Origin: Butyriboletus loyo
Lineage: Eukaryota > Basidiomycota > Agaricomycetes > Boletales > Boletaceae
NCBI GenBank assembly: GCA_038093515.1
Contig: JBBPSI010000117.1
Coordinates: 1 to 64,000, forward strand
Direction: 5' to 3'
Length of the DNA: 64,000 nt
Notes under the pieces: model-generated
What the model was told of the DNA's origin: nothing
Seen by the model: only the letters and a program-made list of their open reading frames with translations
Database searches by the model: none
Shown here: piece by piece, positions 11,371 through 21,734 of the stretch
Numbering within the stretch: the stretch's first letter is position 1
How the letters are laid out: the number at the start of each line of letters is the position of its first letter
Program-made: the position numbers and the translations under genes

Positions 11371-11389
11371 TATACTCTATATGGATAGC

Positions 11390-12366
11390 ATTGCTCCTGC
11401 CACTTTCTATGAACATACTTGCAGGGCTATCATTGATTTAAATACACTGGCTATAAATAAGAATGATGGTGTGCCTACCAATTACAGACCCTTGAAAGAT
11501 GATGACAACACTGGCTAAGTCTCATAAAGCAAACATCTTGCCACCCCATATGGACACATCATGGCATTCTTGTAGGGCTGTATCATTGCATTCCTGGATA
11601 GTTATAGAGGTCCCAAACAACACAGGAACAACTCCCAGGGTCCCTGAGATTTTATTTCACATGACCTTCCTACCCTGCCTTCTGCTCCCCAGACAAAGAT
11701 TGATTTTTGTAGCCTCAAATATGCTAGCCATAAAGAAGCATGAGGGTGCTCCTACCATTCTAACACCCTCTGGACATGATGGTAACACTGGCTGAGCCTC
11801 ATAAAATCAGCTAAGTGAACATCTTGCCACCTCATATGAACATGTCATGACATTCTTGTAGGGCTATCCCATTGCATTCCCTGAGCATTATAGAGGTCCC
11901 AGACATCCCAGGAACAACCAACAAGATGTCTGATATTTTATTTCACATGGCTCTCCTACCTTGCCTCCTGCCCCCCAGACAAAGATCAATTTTTGTAGCC
12001 TCCAATACACTAGCCATAAAGAAGAACAAGGGTGATCCTACCATTGTAAAGCCCTCTGGACATGATGGTAACACTGGCTAAGCCTCATAAAATCAGCTAA
12101 GCAAACATCTTGCCACCCATATGAACCCATCATGACATGATTTTAAGGATGTTCCAGCACTTTCCCTGATGGTATTAGAGGTCCCAAACAACACTGGAAC
12201 AACTCCCAGGGTCACTGGGACTTTATTTCACATGGCCTTCCTACCCTGCCTCCTGCCCCCCAAACAAAGATCGATTTTTGTAGCCTCAAATACGCTAGCC
12301 ACAAATAAGCAGGGTGGTGCTCCTACCCATTTAAGACCCTCCGGACACGATGGTAACATTTGCTAA
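11390..12366 (+). repeat. Tandem repeat, unit about 280 bp, three full copies plus a partial
   Basis: The landmark CTCATAAA recurs at 11521, 11798 and 12084, and its degenerate counterpart near 12367, giving spacings of 277, 286 and 283. Shared blocks include ATCTTGCCACC, TATAGAGGTCCCA and TTTTTGTAGCCTC. A partial unit precedes at 11390-11515. Copies differ at many positions and no conserved reading frame runs across units. Confidence 0.85.
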
Positions 12367-13020
12367 GCCCAGGAAAATCAGTTGGGCCTGCAGTGCAACA
12401 TTCTTCTTCTCCTCCAATATCCAAAAGTGTATACTGTGCCAGGGGACCTCTCCAGAACCATTCCAGCATTTTTCCTGGGGGCTATTGAACCCTCTGAATC
12501 CATTCGTGACACTTAGAAGTTCCTAAGAACTCGCCTTCATCGCCATTCTTGACCTGTACAAAATATGGCCTTGTTTCATTTTTATCTCCACATCCCGACC
12601 GCCAATCTTGATGGGTAGGGGCTCAAAATGTTCCTACAGATGTCCTCTATCACATAGGAGCATCATTCAGGCGTTTGGAAACATTGCATTTGGTAACTTA
12701 ATTCCAGGATGACTGAATAAATGCGCTCCCACACATGTGGCCATCCCAGACCCCATTATTATATGCTCATAATTATTTTATCACAGTCTCACCCGCTCTC
12801 ACTGTTCTTACCTAGTTACTTCACATACTCAGACTGTAAGAATTAGTTCAGTATAATTGAACATTTTCATGAGATTTATTTTACACAACCAGCAAATTCA
12901 GCATTTTACAAATAGATATAAGACATGCTACACAGTGCTATACAGGAATGGATCCTTGTTGTCCATAGCAGCAGCTGCTGCTGATATAGATTTAGTTTAT
13001 TATTTTTCAACATGCAATGC
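12367..13020. other. No gene seen
   Basis: Non-repetitive AT-rich sequence with only short open frames. The end of the stretch merges into a diverged relative of the next minisatellite (CATCCTGGATGCCTGC near 13033). Confidence 0.4.
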
Positions 13021-13179
13021 TTCTGTTGCAGGCATCCTGGATGCCTGCCGCACATACTTGCTTCAGGTCACATGACCTTTCAATTCATTGCATATTCTGA
13101 ACACGTCTCACTCCCAGTACTGAACATTCAAATAAAAGGTATCATTTAATAAAAATACAATTCCACATCAATCAGGAAT

Positions 13180-13490
13180 GGGCCTCCAGGATGCCTGCTG
13201 CAGTGTGTACATATCTTGTCACGTGACATTTCATTTAGCGTGCTGTATGGGCCTCCAGGATGCCCATCGCAGTGTGTACATATCTCGTCACGTGACATTT
13301 GATTTAGCGTGCTGTGTGGGCCTCCAGGATGCCCGTTGCAGTGTGTACATATCTCATCATGTGACATTTGATTCAGTGTGCCATGTGGGCCTCCAGGATG
13401 CCCGTTGCAGTGTGTACATATCTTGTCATGTGACATTTGATTCAGCGTGCTGTGTGGGCCTCCAGGATGCTCATATTCCATATACAAAAA
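13180..13490 (+). repeat. 69-bp minisatellite, four full units plus a partial
   Basis: GGGCCTCCAGGATGCC recurs at 13180, 13249, 13318, 13387 and 13456, always 69 bp apart. Each unit holds GTGTGTACATATCT followed by TC(A/G)(C/T)GTGAC. The first two units carry the perfect palindrome GTCACGTGAC. As 69 is divisible by three, both strands stay open through the array, which explains the apparent proteins here. Relatives of the unit flank it near 13030 and 13598. Confidence 0.93.
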
Positions 13491-13495
13491 CATAA

Positions 13496-14149
13496 CAATG
13501 ATTCCTTAGCACTGTACTACCAATTACTAATGATACATACAGGATTGTGAGCCATCAATAATAGTCAATTGTGTCATCTGTATAATGTCTGTGCACAGCG
13601 GGCATCCAGGACGCCCCTCCCACAACACAGAGTCTGATACTCTAAAATATGTAATTCACACATGCCCAACTGCAAGCTACCTGAGACAATAGTGTCAAGA
13701 CTTGTACATCAGACAACCAAAATATTATTAGGGGATTTCCTTATGTGGAACCCTAGTTCCCAGAAAGGAAATTTTCTAGGGTTACATGTTCCCTAGGGAT
13801 GAAGGCAAGGAAGCTCATACCATCAGGTGCTATATGGCATCTAGTGCAAAATAGTGAAACACTGCAAGGGTTTTTTCACTCACTGTATACATTCAACACA
13901 ACTGAGCACTTCAGGGCTCATAACCTGTAGAAATGGTACATGTGAGGATATACCAAATATACTCACTATGTAATCAGTATATTATATAATTCTAATATAC
14001 ATTCAACAGCCCTCTCATCTACAGTACATTTCCTCTATATACACCTGGCAGGCCTGTCCATTAAGGCAATGCTAAATTGCACCCAAGGGCCCACCCTGGG
14101 ATGGCCATGTACCAGGTGAAACCCAGGATGGCCATCTGCATAGGAGAAT
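13496..14149. other. No gene seen
   Basis: AT-rich sequence with a small repeat CCCAGGATGGCCAT near 14095-14140 and no supported reading frame. Confidence 0.4.
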
Positions 14150-15670
14150 GTGACTATGTGGGCTCCTGCCAAGCCATGGCTGGTTTCTTGCAAAGATCAT
14201 TCTGCTAGATTCAAGGATAAATTTGACCTTGGGCTGATCAAGCAGGTCATGTCCTCTGAGCCACCATCAGGGACTGAGTTGCAAGGAACCTTAGATCAGG
14301 AAATAGGGGATCTCCGATTTGGGGTACAGTCTACTCATATGTCAACTCAGCGGTACAAGCAACTAACATACCTGAAGTGGAACTTGATTGTTGCTTCTTG
14401 CTCCTTCTCTCTTGTGTTGTCAGCTCAATCTCTTCTGTTCATCATCCTCACTCTATTCATGCCTTCCATGCATGCAACGAGGACTGAGCCATCCACCTGG
14501 GGAGATATAATTTGCGCCTTGTTGCGGATAGACAAGGAACGGCCACCAGAAAAGATTGGGGACGCTGCTCGAAAGGTAGTGAGAGGTTGCAGTACATGCA
14601 GGTGGTAGGTTCAGGTGGTGTTGGGGAACGGCGAATATCAAGATTGGCATCGGGTGTTAGGGAAGCGCCATGCAAAGTACCTGGGACATTATGCCAAAGA
14701 GATCGATGTCGATGCATGGTGTGAGACATGTCCGCCCTGTGGCCAAAAGCATGGTAGGTCTGGAGGTTGTCATTGGTGCCGTTCTTGAACTTGATTCTCA
14801 AGAAGTCACGGTCCTCAGGAGCAAGTCGCGGCAGAGCTCAAAGGCGAGGGCAGAAATGAACTTGGCTGGATGGGCGTTTCCTCTCAGTAATTGTCTTGAA
14901 TCATATATATACATGTGGACTTACGAAATGCCAGCAAGTTTGAGGTTCACCTTGACCGTATCGAGGATCTGGAAGAGGCAAACGAAGGGTGGTGAGAGGT
15001 CTCGATCAACGGGAGCTGGGGAGGGTCACCATTGAAAGCGATGCGTTCGAGTGGGTGGAGGATTGGGTGGAGGGTGTAGTCACAGATCCCAGGCATTCTT
15101 CAGAGTTGTGGGGTGGCCAAACACAAAGTAGCGAACAGCACCGAAGAAGGGTTGCGCAGCCCTTGGGGTCGCATTGAACTCGCAGGAAGCATTAAGTCTG
15201 CGATGTGTTGCAGTTGCTAGAAAGCCTGTCAAAACGTGGCATCGGATCAGTCTACATTCCCCGACTTCATAGAAAGAAACGTGGTAGAATGTACCGGGTT
15301 GTATTTGGTGTCAGTATGGCATAACGCCTGTTGTGGACGCTGTTCAGCTTTTGTGTGGTCGCGGTACCGGAGTAGAAGCTTGGCAATGGGAATGACGTGC
15401 CCGATCAGGTTGCAGCCGAGGCGTGATTTACCTTACCACCCGAGCGCTGTTTGAGCAACGCTGGTGCCCAAACATTGAGCGGGTGGGGCGCACCTTTTTA
15501 AATCGGGCAAGATATTATCAAAATTAGCTGATTGGCGGAGAGGGAGAACTTCCCCAGAGCCAGAAGTCGGCAGGCGATGCAGAGCGCACATTTTCCAAGG
15601 TGCTACCCCAACGTCAGGAGGACTGAAGACGTCAGATAACTGACCGGCATCGCCTTGCACGCCGCTTCCC
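14150..15670. other. Decayed sequence with one 152-codon open frame of unknown meaning
   Basis: The longest open frame is 14150-14608 (plus). It has a hydrophobic stretch rich in Leu/Ser around codons 80-105 but no motif I recognise. Part of the region, near 14930-15045, is a diverged copy of sequence at about 23240-23330 (both contain GAGGTCTCGAT and AGCTGGGGAGG), so it probably derives from the same host gene. I could not identify that gene. Confidence 0.35.
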
Positions 15671-15817
15671 CACTTAGCTCGACTTCAGACATGCTGGGGA
15701 TGGGGTCAGGACCAGCAGGCTGAGAGCTGGGTCGCAGCGCGGGCAGCAGGGGAGATTCGTTGGGGTCGAGGCTGAGAGGGTGCAGCTGGGACTGCGGGGA
15801 ACCAGGGGCCAGAAACT

Positions 15818-16108
15818 GCTGATACGGGTGACAATAGCTTTGTGCTTGGCTTGAGCACCAACAGCGAGAGTGACGGATAAGACAGTGGGCATGGCAAAGG
15901 GGATACCACCGATCAAGAGGACAAGGATGTTGTTGAGACCGCGACGATAGTTGTACCTGAAGCCGGCATAGAGGACGAGAATTTCAGCAATGACGAAAAT
16001 CTCGATGGCCACCAGACAGAAGGAGCCGATTTGGGCAACAAGTGACCTGTGGGGTCATCGTCCTGTTCAACAAGAGAGGCAGTCAGACCGAAAGAGGTGT
16101 GGAATTTG
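15818..16108 (-). pseudogene. Plasma-membrane H+-ATPase (PMA1-like) fragment, left copy
   Basis: On the minus strand the frame reads a [15 protein letters not shown] segment, then FVIAEILVLYAGFRYNYRRG and [20 protein letters not shown]. This is the transmembrane segment 3-4 region of fungal P-type H+-ATPases, including the PTVLSVTLAVGAQ stretch just before the phosphorylation site. Only this piece is present: the DKTGT phosphorylation motif and the cytosolic domains are missing, and the frame breaks near 16035. It is a dead gene fragment carried in the inverted duplication. Confidence 0.85.
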
Positions 16109-16355
16109 CCAACCCAAAGACGCCACTCCAGGGCTTCTCTGAGCAAGGGCGCGCACCGAGAATTTTCACATGCCGGGAAACCTGAGAGCTTGGCCCACAC
16201 CTGATTTGAATATTAACGCTCTTGCACGAATTTCGATGGTAAAATCGATGGATGCGACAAAGGTGGGAGGGGCAAAGGAGCAGGGAAGGGAGAGGGGGGC
16301 ATGATAAACACGGATCCCATCGTTTGCAGAAAATTAAAGACAATGCATTTTGCAT

Positions 16356-16658
<303 letters not shown>

Positions 16659-17389
16659 TCAGAGTGGTGGGTGGGTTGTTTGACTAGTAGGGCCCTCGAA
16701 GGGGACATGTACAGGCTTTAGTGGATATGTTCAGTAGGGAGTACGACAGGCAGTATACTAAGGCGACAGGAAGTGCGAGTGAGCAGCGCACACGAAAGAG
16801 AATCGATGGGGAGGCTGGGGACTTCATCTATGAAGGCGGTTACAGCGGTTGCGGATGCTCCGACGGAGGCCGTCAGTATGTTCGTGTTCGACCCAGCATT
16901 GAGCCGTTGGTGACCTCAGGGTGGCCGCATCGTTCCCTCCCCTCGCTCCCGGCGAGCATCGCTGATGGCATGGAGGAGGGCAGTGTGCCCCTGCTTGGCT
17001 TGCGGATAGGCGGCGAGGAAACTCGTCTCGTTGGAATTGTGGCCGTGATGCCAACGTGAGGTGTCAGCGACGGCGCTCGTGGCATGGACTGGGACAAGAT
17101 GGTGGCACCAGCGGCATCATCAAGACGTGGCTGAGGTATTGAATGAGATTACCATAGAGGATATCGTCAAAAAACCTTACAGGCCGTTCATGGTCTTTGT
17201 TGATGCGATCCCACCTTGGAGAACGATCTTCTATCCCCAGCTGATGCCTTGAAGAGTTGACGTTACATAAACAGTTTGCCCAGTTGCGGTTTACACAATA
17301 TACCCCACCGTTGTCTATCTTAAAGTACTGTCTCTTCTCCCGAATCTTCTTCTTTCCGACTCTTGTCTTTTCGTTCCTGGAGCCACAGC

Positions 17390-18472
17390 ATGGATACACT
17401 TGAGCTCCAGTGTTGGGTCTACGGTGAAGACTTTGACGCCGTTTTTCCTGTCAAGATATCAAGGGCAGAGACCGTCGGAGCCCTCAAAGGAGCCCTCAAG
17501 AATGAGACACCAGTGGCATTTCGCGATGTAGACGCGAACAAGCTCGCTCTCTACTCCATCCCCATGCCCGATGATGAACACTTTGAAGCCACGCTCGAGA
17601 AGTGGACGTTCGAAGGCAAACATCGCCTCAACCCCGATGCAAATTATCCAACCTGAACCTGTCCGATGGCCTCATCATCGTTCATGCGCCCATTCCTTGT
17701 ATGCGTTGATCATCATATTCTATTATCCTTCTGAGGCGAGCTTTACTTCTCAGATTCACGTCCAGTTGAACCCACTGTCGTTCTCCCAGACCTGACCATT
17801 AATTGCTGGGTGCGCGGTGACACGACCAGTGGCAACTTTTCCGTCGAAATTTCGAGCACCAAGACTGTCGGAGCCCTCAAAAAAATCATAAAAAACGAGA
17901 AACCAGTGGCATTTCACGATGTAGACGCAGATGAACTCGCTCTCTACTCCATCCCCATGCCCGATGCTGAAGACTTTGGAGCCACGCTCGAGAAGTGGAC
18001 GTTCGAAGGCAAACAACACCTCGACTCGCGATGCAAATTATCCGAGCTCTTCCCCTCCTCTGGGGAGGGTGAGTGGTTCATCATTGTCAAAGATCCCAGT
18101 ATTACCTTGCACTGCTGGGTCCGCAGTCACAATACCAATCGAGTCTTCCCCGTCAAAATTTCGAACACGGGGACTGTCGCGGATCTCAAAGAGGCCATAA
18201 GAAACAAGAAGCCGGTGGATTTCCGTGACGTCGACGCCGACGCTCTCGAGCTTTACAAAGCCTCCCTCCCAGATTGCAAAGATGTCGAAGACAAGCTTAG
18301 AATGATCATGTTGGGAGACCAACCACGTCTCGGCCCATTGCAGAAATTATCCGGGCTCTTCCCCTCTGGGGAGGGGCACAATGGTGACAGGCAGGTAGGA
18401 TGGCATTCGGTGGCCATGTTTGGGTCATCTGGGATGAGAGGGAGGTGGAGATGTCATGTCGTTATTTGTTAA
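17390..18472 (+). pseudogene. Crinkler-type (CRN) ubiquitin-like modules, three, frameshifted
   Basis: Three copies of a module of about 100 residues follow one another: LQCWVYGEDF (17402), LTINCWVRGD (about 17794) and ITLHCWVRSH (about 18100). Each has FPVKIS- or FSVEIS-type strands, VGALK or VADLK, and FRDVDAD-like motifs. This pattern fits the N-terminal header of Crinkler-class effectors, which adopts a ubiquitin-like fold. An intron at 17699-17753 (GTATGC...CTCAG) separates modules 1 and 2; none separates 2 and 3. A one-base deletion near 17636 (AACCCCGATG against AACCCGCGATG in the right copy) shifts module 1 out of frame before the intron. No nuclease or kinase domain follows. This is the damaged partner of the gene at 25147-28102. 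Confidence 0.75.
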
Positions 18473-19300
18473 TCAGTATGAGTCAAGCAACGAGTGTAGA
18501 GTTATAGCTTACCTCTAGGCTCTAGTAGAGTAGCAAGCCAGCGCATCGTGAGAATAAAGCAGTATCCAAATAAGGAAATGTAGTGAATGTATGTCCCGGC
18601 TCAACCTGAGCTGGGCCTGGGTGCCTCGGCCATCAATGGAGGCCCAGGGTCACGATTAGGGTGGGCCTGAGTGCCACAAAGCCGGGCCAGACCCGGGGCT
18701 TTGAGCCCGACCTGGCTGACCGTTTGCTGCAGACAAAACCCTCCTCCACCATCATGGGAGTCGGGGATTATCCAACCTTATCGGGAATTCTTAGTCAGCA
18801 ATTTGTTGTTGTCCGTCTTACTACAATTCGTACAGTAGGATGGATATACCTCATATGCCTCGTCGCGGACCAACGCGGACCAACACAGATTAGTTGGAAT
18901 TGCAATTATTCTCGTAAAATATTACTGTAAAACATTCTCTGTCCACTTTGTGGGCATTCTTGGGATTAGATGTTGTTTCAGACCCTCCACTTTAGCACTA
19001 TCTCAGATCTTTTACGCTTCCTCACTGGTTCGCTTAGTAAGCATGTGATCAGATGTGGTAAGACTGGCCAAGCCGTGGTCAGATGTGGCAAGATAGTGGT
19101 TACGTGCGTAGCAAGATGTAGCAGGGTGGCATAAGGTGTAGTAAGATGTGGTAAGATATGAGCACGTGTACGACGTGGGCTGTTCTCGCTTGCTCGGTCA
19201 CCACTGATATTCCTCAACGCCCCGATAGCCCACCGCTGCAGTTATCCAACCCTAACTCGGGCCCATGTCTCTGGCGACGAATCCATTTATGCAGATACCG
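18473..19300. other. No gene seen; short repeats
   Basis: Contains a G/C-rich patch with repeated GGGCCTG(A/G)GTGCC near 18620-18680 and a patch of AGATGTGGTAAG-like repeats near 19045-19160. No supported reading frame. Confidence 0.4.
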
Positions 19301-19431
19301 ATGCTTTGGCTGGCTTCCGGAAGCGCAAATGTCTAACTGATGACCATCCCTTGCTTCGGTTCCCCTCCCTGTTCTCCAACTACTTCAGTCCATCCGCCCT
19401 CCTCACTGTGCAGCCTTCCCTTTCCAGTACC

Positions 19432-20667
19432 ATGAATTATGGAGAGGACGTCACCAACACTTCTTCCCGTGGCCTCAGCATCCTCCGCCCTACTATCGAA
19501 CTTCCGCTAGACGAAATCCTCAGCAACGTTGATCTTATAGATGACCACCTGTCTTTCCGTTTCATAGGGCAAAACGAATGCACCCTTACTACTGATTCCG
19601 ACATCATGATGCAAGAGTCCTTTGAATCTGGTTCGTCTCGCTCGGCGTCCCAATCTTCTCGCCATGACAATCAATCAAACGCGGCCACACTTTCCCTTCC
19701 CCAGTCTTCCAAGGAAAGCCTTTCCCAAATTATCTCCCCAGCCAAACCTAGCCCTAGCGCGGGAACTAGGGGCAATGCCCCAGCAGTCGTCCCAACCCCA
19801 CGGTAAAGACTCAGAATACTCACAGTACACGATCATCTGGCCCCGGTGCCACCGCCACTAGCGTCAACCCTGCAGTTCTACGCAGCAATGGGAATTCCGC
19901 TCCTGGAGGGGTGAAGGGTGAGTGCTCAGATTGTGGTGCCACTCATATTCCTCTCTGGCGCCGTGGTCTCAACGACGAGCTGAATTGCAACGCGTGCGGC
20001 TCGTACCGCAAGCTGGTAAGTGATTTTCAGTGAAACATACGACAAGAAAACTCATGGTCTTCGTAGTACAAGCGCCCGTGCACAAAGAATATGCGCGCCA
20101 ATCATGGCGAGGCCCGCACTCAAGTGGTTGACGTCATCGGTGGGTTCCCTCGGTACATGCGACACACCACTCAACTCAGTGGGGCCGTCGACACAGCTCC
20201 ATACTACAATTGCCACACCGCCGCGACGCCGCTCTGGAGGAAGGACGACGAGGGTAAGACAGTTTGCAATGTGTAAGTTTTCACCTCCTTGGTCCATTTG
20301 CGTGATGGCTCATGTTATGGTGGGCATCTGACATTAGATGCGGCTTATAGTGAGTAACGCACTCTTGTCAGACATTCAATTGCTGAGCACGTTCTATCAC
20401 AGTTATAAATTGCATGGGTCAGCAAGACCGATTTCCATGAAATCGGACATCGTTCGCAGACGTTCACGTCATGACGCTCAGCGCCTAGGCCCGAACTCCT
20501 CTGAAACTCCATCTGCGAGCCCAGGTGCAAGTCGCCGGACTTCACCCACTGCGGAACCCTCCCCAACCCTGGCACCAGACTTGACCACTCAACCTACGTG
20601 TGAATACAACGAGGAAATGACGACTCGGAGCACATCATCCGAGCTCCTGGGAGCGCTTGCGGGGTAA
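19432..20667 (+). pseudogene. Double-finger GATA-type transcription factor, probably decayed
   Basis: Two GATA-type fingers can be assembled through GT-AG introns. Finger 1 (about 19920-20015) reads CSDCGATHIPLWRRGLNDEL then CNACGSYRKL. After intron 20016-20066 the exon continues into finger 2, NCHTAATPLWRKDDEGK then VCN. Intron 20273-20337, a 12-nt exon (20338-20349, CGLY) and intron 20350-20402 lead to YKLHGSARPISMKSDI and a Ser/Thr/Pro-rich tail. Such factors bind GATA sites in promoters. Finger 2 has Tyr where the first zinc-binding Cys is expected (YYNC, not CYNC) and Val for Ala before the third pair. The N-terminal exon (from Met 19432) stops at 19806 and must shift frame to reach finger 1. 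These defects suggest a non-functional paralogue, though unusual splicing is possible. Confidence 0.7.
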
Positions 20668-21161
20668 GGATAAGGATGGCAAAGATACGCAGTTTGTGTT
20701 TTCTATTTCGGCTTCACCGGGAAAAGACCCGATGGTGTTTGTGGTGGATCAGGTTCTATCTGTGGATGGGAATAGCAAAGTGTAGTAAATATGATTCCAG
20801 TTAGTCATTGCGCGGTAAGGTTGGGTGAGTGAACTTTCTGTAGGGCCGTGTCCAAAGTGAGAGTGCTTGAAACACTGGCCGATAGGTTATTGTTACTGTC
20901 AAGGCTGGTGTCTCGGGTTCGGTAAAGGAGTGGGGCACGGTGCATTCTGTGAGTCAGTGTCTCTCCCAATGACCAGACTATCTGCCAATGGATACATTCC
21001 AGCGACATGAGTATCGTGGAAATTAGTCAGTTACCTCAGCGACAAACTTGTTCGCATCGACGTGCTCTCTCTCACCCTTGCCAACGATCACCATCCGCAA
21101 CGACAAAGACCTTGCGAGAGGTATGCTTGTAAATCAAAGGACTAGCTACCTGACCTAACAT
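20668..21161. other. No gene seen
   Basis: Spacer between the GATA-like gene and the TPR fragment; no supported frame. Confidence 0.4.
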
Positions 21162-21734
21162 TTGAACAGGATACGATTGATCCGCGTCTTCGGCCCTGCC
21201 CCAGTGTCCGAACTCTACGAGAAAATTGGTACTTTCTGCCGCAATAAATTACAAGGGCATACCAAATCACTAGAAAGACTTTCTCGTTCACTCAGCGACC
21301 GGTTCGACCAGGGAGGAGAGATGGCTGACCTCAAGGAGGCACTTGCGCTCCAACCCAATGTATTGGAACTTCGCCCACAGGGGCATCCTGATCGAGCCGT
21401 TTCACTGGGGAACATCGCGAACTACCTCTATTCCCGTTTCAAGCAGCTCGGTCAGGTGTCTGACCTCGACGAGGGGCCCACGCTCGAACGCAATGCATTG
21501 GAACTTTGCCCACAGGGGTATCCTGATCGAGCCTTTTCACTGGGCAGCATCGCGAACTCCCCCCACACTCGATCGAAATACTCAGTTACGCTTGGTATCA
21601 ACGACCTCCAGGACGCATTCAATTTGTATGATCACACTCGAGTAGCTCTGGCGTTGTACAGGACATTGAGGAGTATTCGTTCGAGCGACATCCCCATGGA
21701 TCAACAGATCCTCTACGTCCATATTGGTGCCTAG
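21162..21734 (+). pseudogene. TPR-repeat protein fragment
   Basis: The frame holds repeats of the basidiomycete TPR type: LKEALALQPNVLELRPQGHP followed by DRAVSLGNIANYLYSRF, then LDEGPTLERNALELCPQGYP followed by DRAFSLGSIANS. In full-length members dozens of such units precede a CHAT (caspase-like) domain. Here only about two units remain before the frame runs out at 21734, so it is a short relic of a larger, expanded family. Its start is a matter of choice as no upstream exon was identified. Confidence 0.65.

Noticed and set aside
9540..13490. CRISPR-like array
   Set aside because: Repeats are degenerate or directly tandem with no unique spacers of constant length, and the genome is eukaryotic.
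13146..13495. Open frames of about 105-115 codons on both strands
   Set aside because: They exist only because the 69-bp repeat is a multiple of three and lacks stops; codon content follows the repeat.
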